DNA from: Chlamydiota bacterium
GTDB lineage: Bacteria > Chlamydiota > Chlamydiia > Chlamydiales > Rhabdochlamydiaceae
NCBI GenBank assembly: GCA_021772335.1
Contig: JAJFMD010000004.1
Coordinates: forward strand, 1 to 64,000
Length of the DNA stretch: 64,000 bases
Reading direction: 5' to 3'
The notes under the pieces are model-generated. The model was not told the origin of the DNA. It saw only the letters and a program-made list of their open reading frames with translations, and made no database searches. The position numbers and the translations under genes were made by a program. Positions 46,469 through 55,400 of this stretch are shown piece after piece. The number at the start of each line of letters is the position of its first letter. The first letter of the stretch is position 1.

Positions 46469-47461
46469 ATGTTGTACCTATCAGAAACAGATATCGCTCA
46501 ACTTAAACCTGCATGGGCTACTTCCATAGCTATTATCCAAGAAACTACCGCCCTTATTTCTTCGGGTGAGTACTCCCAACCTATCAAGCCATACCTTCGT
46601 TTTAAAAATCCCTCAAATCGCATCATTGCTATGCCCTCTTATGTGGGAGGCTCTTTCGACATTTCTGGTATTAAATGGGTTTCAAGTTTTCCAGATAATT
46701 TAAAATCAAATATTCCAAGAGCTCACTCAATAACTATCTTGAATTCAGCAGACACTGGAGAGCCCATTGCCATATTAAACTCTAGACTTCTAAGCGGAAT
46801 TAGAACTGCTGCTGTCTCTGGTTTGATGCTTCAAAAATATTTATCTCTTTATCCAAATAAAAAATGCAAAGTTGGTATCTGTGGTTTTGGAGTTATTGGC
46901 AAGTTGCATTTCGAGATGCTCAAGGAAATTTTAGGCAATCAAATGTTGTCATGTATGATTTATGATCACATGCTCAACCCAAAAGACATTGAAAACCCAA
47001 TTAATGGAGAACATGTGCAACTTGTTGAATCTTGGCAAGAAGCCTATCAAGATAGCGATATTTTTATTGCTTGCACAACTTCCTCTTCACCATACATCAA
47101 TATTCCCCCTCCTATGGGGTCGCTCCAATTAAATATTTCGTTGCGAGATTATACTTCAGATATTCTTATGTTATCGAAGCATATTGTCGTCGACGATTGG
47201 GATGAGGTTTGCAGAGAAAATACTGACGTCTATCGCTCTCATTTACAGCGTGACCTGCAAAAGGAACAAACCTATTCTCTTACTGAAATTATTTCGAAAA
47301 AATTAGACTTAAAGGAACTTTCAAAATCTAGTTTTTTACATTTCAATCCCATGGGCATGAGTGTATTCGACATTTCCCTTGCTAAAGCATTTTATACCGA
47401 TGCTTTGAAAATGAACCTAGGAACAGTATTGAACAAGGAATATACACATGTATCAAGCTAA
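46469..47461 (+). CDS. sbnB: SbnB-like 2,3-diaminopropionate synthase
   Basis: 330-aa member of the ornithine cyclodeaminase/mu-crystallin family. SbnB oxidatively hydrolyses ACEGA (made by SbnA) to L-2,3-diaminopropionate and 2-oxoglutarate with NAD. It matches SbnB block by block: MLYL start, IKPYLRF, RIIAMPSYVGG, ISGIKWV, RTAAVSGL, Rossmann GICGFGVIGK, VVDDWDEV, and HFNPMGMSVFDI. ATG at 46469 has GGAG 9 nt upstream; an in-frame TTG at 46454 is less likely. First gene of the plus operon; overlaps the KS gene by 14 bp. Confidence 0.92.
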   Translation: MLYLSETDIAQLKPAWATSIAIIQETTALISSGEYSQPIKPYLRFKNPSNRIIAMPSYVGGSFDISGIKWVSSFPDNLKSNIPRAHSITILNSADTGEPIAILNSRLLSGIRTAAVSGLMLQKYLSLYPNKKCKVGICGFGVIGKLHFEMLKEILGNQMLSCMIYDHMLNPKDIENPINGEHVQLVESWQEAYQDSDIFIACTTSSSPYINIPPPMGSLQLNISLRDYTSDILMLSKHIVVDDWDEVCRENTDVYRSHLQRDLQKEQTYSLTEIISKKLDLKELSKSSFLHFNPMGMSVFDISLAKAFYTDALKMNLGTVLNKEYTHVSS

Positions 47462-49496
47462 AGATCCTTCCGATCAAATTGCTGTCATAGGAATGTCGGG
47501 AGAATTTCCAGGTTCAGAAAATATTGATCTCTATTGGGAGAATCTGCGTGAAGGGCAAAACTTAGTTAAAGAGATCCCTCTAGATGAGCATAAAATAGAG
47601 CCTTGGACTGAACAAGCAAGACAAAAATCCAGTTATATTCCTTTCAAAGGATTTCTCGATAAAAGCACAGAATTCGATGCCGATTTATTTGAATATACTC
47701 CTAGAGAAGCTGCTTTCATGGACCCCCAACAAAGAAAATTGTTACACCATTCATGGGCTGCATTAGAGAATGCCGGTTATAATCCCGATGCCTACGAAGG
47801 GTTAATAAGCGTTTTTGCATGCAGCTCAATTAGTTCATATTTTTACTTCAATGTACTTTCTCACGTTCAACAAGCTTCTTCCCACTCTTCTGATGAGATG
47901 TTAGGAGTAATAGGGAATGATAAGGATTTTATAGCAACTCGAATCTCATACAAATTAAACTTAAAAGGTCCCAGCCAAACTGTCCAAACAGCATGTTCAT
48001 CTTCTCTTGTTGCTCTTCATAATGCATGTCAGAGTCTTTTAAATTTTGAATCCGATATTGCGTTAGTTGCTGCCGCCTCAATTACTTTTCCTCTTTATAA
48101 AGGATATCATTTCATCGAAGAAGGCATCGGATCAAAAGATGGCAAATGTCGTCCATTCGATATCAATTCATCTGGCACTGTGAGTGGCAATGGCGCTTGT
48201 GTTGTTGTTTTGAAACGCTTTGATGAAGCAATAAAAGATCACGACACTATCTCGGGCGTCATACGGGGATCAGCAATCAATAATGATGGCTCACATAAGG
48301 TTGGATACACTGCTCCTAGCGTTGAAGGTCAAGCCAATGTGATTGCAGCGGCACACATGAGCGCGGAAGTCTCCCCTGAAGATATTTCCTATATTGAAAC
48401 ACATGGTACGGCAACACAATTAGGCGACTCTATAGAAATTGCAGCTCTTAGAAAAGCTTTTGAAAGAAGTAGACCGACTAACATTACATGTGCTCTTGGA
48501 TCAGTAAAAGCAAATATTGGCCATTTAGATGCTGCTTCTGGACTTGCAGGATTTATAAAAACTGTTTTATGTCTTCAAAATAAAACACTCCCCCCATTAG
48601 TCCACTTTTCAAAACCCAATCCAAAATTAGAAATTGCTTCGACACCCTTTTTCTTCCCTTCTTCCCCCATGGATTGGAAAACTGAAAATACACCTCGTAT
48701 TGCTGGAATAAGCTCTTTTGGCATTGGCGGGACCAATGCACATGTGATTATTGAAGAGCCTCCACTTGTTCAAAAGCAAAAATCTCAAAAACATTATCAT
48801 GTCATACCCCTATCTGCAAAAAATGAGAGTAAACTTCGTGAGCTCATTATTAAATACATAGAGTTTATCGAAACTACGAAGCATGACATCGCTGATATTG
48901 CTTTTACGCTTCAAGTTGGCCGAAAATCTTTGCCTGAAAAAACCGTATTTTTCTGTTCTTCAGTTGATGAACTGAAAAGAAAATTGAAATCGTTTTTACA
49001 AAACGACAAAGAGGACTTAGAGTCTTATCAAGAGGACCCCGATTTTTATCTAAGCCAGAAATGGGTGAATCACGAATTTGATATTTGGCCAGAGCTCTAC
49101 CTTAATGAAAAAAGACAAAGAGTTCCTCTTCCAAGCTATCCTTTTTCTGATACAGAGTTTTTTCTTCATCCAGAGCCAGTAAATCAATCAAAGACTGCAC
49201 CAGAAGAACCTGTGCAGGGAACTTTAGATGAAGAGATCAAAAAAATCTGGATGCGGGTTTTGAAGATTACTGAAATCTCAGATGATGCGACATTTTTTAC
49301 ATTAGGGGGAGACTCTCTACTTGCTCTTGAATTGATCGAGGACATTCGATCTCTTTGCTTTGTGGAAATAAAAATTAAAGATCTTTTTGAATATGCTTCG
49401 TTAAAAGACTTCACTGAGTTTGTATATCAAACAATATTGAATCATGCCAATGACCTCAATCCGGTTGAGGCAGAAAAAATCCTTGAGCTAATATGA
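47448..49496 (+). CDS. AT-less polyketide synthase module (KS-ACP)
   Basis: 682-aa type I PKS protein. The ketosynthase has all catalytic residues: Cys in QTACSSSLVALH (about 183), His in ETHGTATQLGD (319) and His in KANIGHLDAASG (358). A KS-to-AT linker follows (PLSAKNESKLRELI, IAFTLQVGRKSLPEK), but no acyltransferase domain; it goes straight to the post-AT linker RVPLPSYPF and an ACP with GGDSLLALEL (Ser about 623). No KR, DH or ER, so the added C2 unit would stay a beta-ketone. The malonyl group must come from an AT elsewhere (trans-AT type). Its stop overlaps the NRPS2 start by ATGA. Confidence 0.94.
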   Translation: MYQAKDPSDQIAVIGMSGEFPGSENIDLYWENLREGQNLVKEIPLDEHKIEPWTEQARQKSSYIPFKGFLDKSTEFDADLFEYTPREAAFMDPQQRKLLHHSWAALENAGYNPDAYEGLISVFACSSISSYFYFNVLSHVQQASSHSSDEMLGVIGNDKDFIATRISYKLNLKGPSQTVQTACSSSLVALHNACQSLLNFESDIALVAAASITFPLYKGYHFIEEGIGSKDGKCRPFDINSSGTVSGNGACVVVLKRFDEAIKDHDTISGVIRGSAINNDGSHKVGYTAPSVEGQANVIAAAHMSAEVSPEDISYIETHGTATQLGDSIEIAALRKAFERSRPTNITCALGSVKANIGHLDAASGLAGFIKTVLCLQNKTLPPLVHFSKPNPKLEIASTPFFFPSSPMDWKTENTPRIAGISSFGIGGTNAHVIIEEPPLVQKQKSQKHYHVIPLSAKNESKLRELIIKYIEFIETTKHDIADIAFTLQVGRKSLPEKTVFFCSSVDELKRKLKSFLQNDKEDLESYQEDPDFYLSQKWVNHEFDIWPELYLNEKRQRVPLPSYPFSDTEFFLHPEPVNQSKTAPEEPVQGTLDEEIKKIWMRVLKITEISDDATFFTLGGDSLLALELIEDIRSLCFVEIKIKDLFEYASLKDFTEFVYQTILNHANDLNPVEAEKILELI

Positions 49497-52400
49497 CAAA
49501 TGACCTGACAATTAAACAGTTAAGAGAAGCCCTGCAAAAAAAGGCCTCCCAGTCTCTTTCAGATAAAGAAGATAAAAAGCCTTTGATTACAGTTCATAAT
49601 CAAGAGTTTTATCCTCTTTCTTCTACCCAAAAACGTCTTTATTTTAACCATCACTTTTCAGAAAACTCGACGGCATATAATCTTTCTGCAAAAATTAAAA
49701 TTTCAGGAATCATCAATCCTGAGCTCTTACAGAAGTCTTTTCAAGATCTCGTTGCTCGCCATGTTATTCTTAGAACTTCTTTTGAAGAAGTTGATGGAGA
49801 AGTCATCCAAAGAGTCCATGAACATATAGATTTCTCTCTTACTACTTGTAAAAACCCGCACGAAACTCTCTCCGAGGCCTTTAATCAATTTGTGCAAGTT
49901 TTCGACCTATCTTACCCCCCTCTTATCCGCGCTCAATTATTTCAAGTAGATACTACAGAAAACTATTTGTTGATCGATCTTCCACATATCGTTGCTGATG
50001 GAAAATCTATGTCCATTCTTTTGAAAGACATAATCAATCTTTACCTGAAGAAACAATTGCCCCCGCTTGAGATACAATTTAAAGACTTTGCATGCTGGCA
50101 ACAAGACCAACTCTTACAAAAAAGGTTTCAATCTGCAAAAAACTACTGGCTAAATCACCTGAAGAATGAAAGCTCCCTTTTAACTTTCCAAAAAAAAGCA
50201 TCTCTAAAGAAAAATTTAACTCAAAATGGTGCAGCTTTTAGTTTCTCATTTGAAGCTAAGAACTCACAAATTATTAAGAATTTTTGCTCAAAGCAAAGAA
50301 TTACTCCTTATATCCTTTTCATGTCAATCTACCAGATTTTTCTTTCTAAAATTTGCAATGTTAAAGAAGTCATAGTGGGTTCCTCTTCTGAAGGGAGAAT
50401 GGATACATCCCTTCAAAACATCTGTGGTCCCTTCATTAATACCCTTCCTATTAAGGGAATTTTATCTCCACAAAAGAGCTTCTCACAATTCCTTGATGAA
50501 ATGAAGGAAACGTGTCTCAATGCCATACAAAATCAATATTTTCCTCTAGAAGAAATTTTAAACCAGTTAAATTACTCTTCGTCTTCTACGGAATTTATTC
50601 AGACCTTTTTCGATCTTCACCAAGATCACATTTTAAAAACAGACTTTCTAGGAATTGAATTCGAAATACTTCCTATTGTTTCTTCTGATTCTAAATTTCC
50701 TCTTTCATTAGAAATTATTGATAAAGGCGATAACTTTCAATGTCATTTTGAATTTGATTATTCCTATTTCTCCAATGCAGACATACAAACATTTTCTGAA
50801 GCGTTTAAGTCTCTTTCCTTGTCAGTTATCGAAAATTCTGATCAGCTAATTATGAATCTTCCTTTAATATCTAACCAAAAACTAGCAGGCGCACAACCCG
50901 ACTCCAAAATTGATCATAAAGACAAGTTGTTTTTAGACTACTTCCGCGAGCATGTTCAAAAAACTCCAAACAAAATTGCAGCTTGTTTGAATCACTCTCA
51001 ATTATCCTATGAAACACTCGATATGATGAGCTCTCATGTAGCTCGTCATTTGCTCTTCGAAGGAATACGAGAAGATGACTGCATAGCTTTTTACTTCGAA
51101 AGAAGTTTGGAATTTTTAATAGGAATGTTAGCAGCGTTTAAAATTGGAGCTGCATATATCCCCTTAGATTTAAGTGCCCCTCGACAACGCATCTTGAATC
51201 TGCTTCAAGAAAGCCGAGCCAAAGTTGTTCTGACAAAACAAAAACATTCATGGATCAACTCCTCTCAATTCGTTATCTCAGCTCTGTTGCAAAATGAAAT
51301 TCCTGAAATACAATTTGAATATCCACTAGATCCTTGTAACATTGCCTATACGATTTTCACCTCAGGATCCACAGGAAAACCCAAAGGGGTCGCCATCGAA
51401 CATCGAGGCATGGTGAATCATTTGATAGCAAAGGTTAAAGACTTTAATTTAACCCATTGCGATATCATCGCTCAAACATCTTCTCAAACATTTGATGTCT
51501 CTGTGTGGCAATTTTTAGCTCCGCTTATGGTAGGAGGAAAAGTAGTTATTATTCCAGATGAAGATGCATGGAGCGTTTGGCCTCTTGTTCAGTCTCTTAA
51601 TCAATTTATGTGCAGTATCTACGAAACCGTTCCATCTCACATGTCCATCCTGATTAAAGAACTTACACAAGAAAAAAGTGCACCGTCTCTTCCTCATTTA
51701 AGATGCCTGATACTTAACGGTGAACCCTTTTACTCACACCTCTTTTCCTCATGGAAAAATCTCTATCCAACATTGCAGTTAGCTAATGTCTATGGACCTA
51801 CAGAGTGTTCTGATGATGTCACTCACTTTCTTATCCCTCCCGATTTTCAAACGCTTGATTTGACAATTCCTATAGGGGAAATCATTGGAAATTTGAAGGG
51901 ATTTGTTTTAGACAAATTCCTCTGCAACACTTTACCTAATATGAAAGGTGAACTTTATATCGAAGGGATAGGCCTTGCTAGAGGCTACCTTTATCAGCCT
52001 GCTCTCACTGCTGAAACCTTTATACCTTCTCCATTTTCACAATCTCAGAGAATGTATAAGACAGGAGATCTGGTTTCTTATTCTGAACATCGTGTCCTCC
52101 AACACTACGGAAGGATAGATACTCAAGTGAAAATTAACGGCAGGAGATTGGAAATTGGAGAAGTTGAATTTGCTATTAACCAATTTCCAGAATTATCACA
52201 AGCAGTAGTCATTCAAAATGGCAAGGAAAATAGGCAACATCTTACATGTTATGTTTCCTTTAAAGATAAAGTAAATTTAGACAGTTTAATTTCTTATCTC
52301 GAAGACAATGTACCGTCGTACATGATTCCTCTTCGACAAAATATTTTTGTCATCGATACCTTTCCTTTGCTTCCTAGTGGCAAAGTTGACAAGAATCAAC

Positions 52401-55400
52401 TCAAAAAAATCAATACGAATACAAAGCAACAAATTGATAAAAAACTGCAAAAAGCTCGGGGACCAATTGAAATTTCTCTACATACGATCTGGGAAGATAT
52501 CCTCAAAAGACGCGAAATTGATGTTAGAGACAATTTTTTCCAGATAGGAGGCCATTCACTTATGGCTACACAATTAATGGGAAGAATCCTAAAAGATTTT
52601 GGGATAAAAATACCTATCCAAACAATATATCAAAATCCAACCATCTCTCAGCTAGCTCAGTCGATCAATGAGAAAAAACTCCAAGCTCCCAATGAGTCTC
52701 ATGTTTCTCTTCCCCAAATCGTTCCTGATTTAGAAAAGAGAAATGAACCTTTCCCCATGACAGAAATTCAGCAAGCCTATTGGCTAGGAAGAAAAGGTAT
52801 TTTTTCTCTTGGAGATGTCAGTGTCCACGTCTATGCAGAATACGAATGTAGCGACTTAAATCTTTATCAATTAGAACAAGCATGGAACCAACTCATCAAT
52901 CGTCATGACGCATTGAGAATTGTCTTTAGAGAAGATGGATCCCAGTGTATCCTAGCACCCCCCTCCTATTACAAGATTGACTGTCTCGATTTAACTACAG
53001 CATCTCCTGAAAAAATTGAATCTACCCAAAGTGAATACCGAGCAAAGTATTCTCATGAAATCTTTCCTTCAGATGTGTGGCCTCTTTTCGCCATTCGAGC
53101 TATAAGAACACCTCATGCCATCCGCCTATATTTAAGTTTTGACGCTTTGATTATGGATGGATGGTCGGTCGATATTCTATTTAATGAATGGATCCAATTA
53201 TACAAGAATCCTGAAATAAAGCTCTTACCCCTCGAACTCTCTTTTAGAGATTATGTCCTCTCTGCTGAAACCTTTAAACAACATCCTCAATACATTGAAG
53301 ACAAAAACTATTGGCTCTCTCGTCTTGAGTCATTCCCAGGAGCTCCTGATCTTCCTATTGTCAAACAACCCGATCAAATCAAAAACCAACATTTCTCTCG
53401 ATGTATTAAACGCATTCCAAAAATTGAGTGGGAAAAAGCGCAAGCGCTCATTCAAAAGAAAATGATGTCACCAACAGGTTTCTTAGCTTTTTTATTTTCT
53501 GAAATCCTCTACTTGTATAGTAACTCCTCTCAATTCTCTATTAATTTAACATTGTTCGATCGCCCTCCTCTTCATGATCAGATCAATGATATTGTTGGGG
53601 ATTTTACATCTTTGACACTTTTAGAAATCGATAGAGAGTTTCAATCAACATTTGAGAGCCGGGCAAAAAAAATGCAATCCCAACTGTGGGGAGATTTAGA
53701 TCATCACCTTTTTGGAGGAATAGAATTCATCAGAGAGCTAGCTAAGGCCTCGCAAGGAAACGGCTCTAGGGAATTCCCTGTCGTATTAACATCTGTTTTG
53801 GGGTTAGATGATCAGCAAAATGTGGACTTAGAAAAGTTTTTCGGACAAGAGATCTTTAGCATCACGCAAACACCCCAGGTTTGGCTAGACTTTAAAGCCT
53901 ATGAAGTGAGTGGCGATCTCATTATTGAATGGGACTATGTTACTGAACTCTTTGAACCTGGATTTATCGAGAGTATGCATACAAGCTATATTCAGCTTTT
54001 TAATACATTGTGTCACACTGAGTCAGCATGGGAAGTTTCAACCCTCTCCTCCATTTCCGAAAAGCAAATCATAGTAAAAGAAGCCTATAACGCTACAGAA
54101 AAAACCTACCCAGACTGCCTGATGTTTTCGAAAATTGATGCTTTTGATAGCTCATTGAAAAGAACACCTGCTATTATTGACCAGGATCTCCAACTTTCTT
54201 ACGAAAGCCTCAAAACTTTAACAGATAAGTTAGCCTCTCAACTTCACAGCCTCGGACTTTGTAAGAACTCATTAGTTGCTATCGTGATGAATAAGGGTTG
54301 GGAGCAAGTTGTTGCAACAATCGCAATTCAAAAAGCTGGCGGCGCATATCTTCCTATTGATGCAAATCTTCCTAAAGAAAGAATTGAACAACTCCTTGAC
54401 CTAGGAAACACTTCTATTGCTATTACTCAAAACCATCTACAAAACAGCCTTTTATCTATGTCATATATTAACGATAATGGGTGTTCTGTTTTAACAATTG
54501 ATAAAATAACTTCTCCCACTCTTTCTTCCGCATCTCAAGATTACAACATATCAGATTTAGCTTATGTCATTTTTACATCCGGATCGACAGGAACACCAAA
54601 AGGTGTAATGATTGACCACCAAGCTGCAATGAATACGATTTTTGCTATCAACGATCAGTTCAAGGTTACCTCCCAAGACAAAGTTTTGGCGCTTTCAAAT
54701 CTTAACTTTGATTTATCAGTTTATGATATCTTTGGATTGCTCTCGGCAGGCGGATCACTTGTAATCCCTGATGAATCAAAAATTAAAGACCCCTCATATT
54801 GGGCAGACTTGATCATTAAGCATACGATCACCATTTGGAACACAGTTCCTATGTTCATGCAAATGTTCATTGAATATTTATATGAGGCTCCAGAAGCTGT
54901 TACTAACTCTTTGAGAGACACGCTACGTATCATTCTCTTAAGTGGGGATTGGATTCCTCTTGATCTTCCCAAAAAAATATCTCTCTTCTTTCCCAATGCA
55001 AGAATCATTAGCCTAGGAGGAGCGACCGAAGCATCCATTTGGTCAATTTATTATGAAATTGATCCAATACAAAATTATTCTAACAGCATACCCTATGGAT
55101 TCCCCCTTCCAAATCAAACATTTTATGTTCTCGACAAAGAGGGAAGTGATAAACCGGATTTTGTTCCTGGAGAGCTGTATATCGGAGGAAAGGGTCTTGC
55201 CAAAGGTTACTGGAAAGATTCGGAAAAAACTCAAGCAGCTTTTATTGAGCATCCCCGTTTGGGAAGAATTTATAAAACAGGAGATTATGGAGTCTTTAAA
55301 CCTAAAATTGGAATTGAATTTCTAGGTCGCAAAGACACTCAAGTCAAAGTGCGCGGTCATCGCATCGAACTTGGTGAAATTGCATCTAAACTCAAAAATC

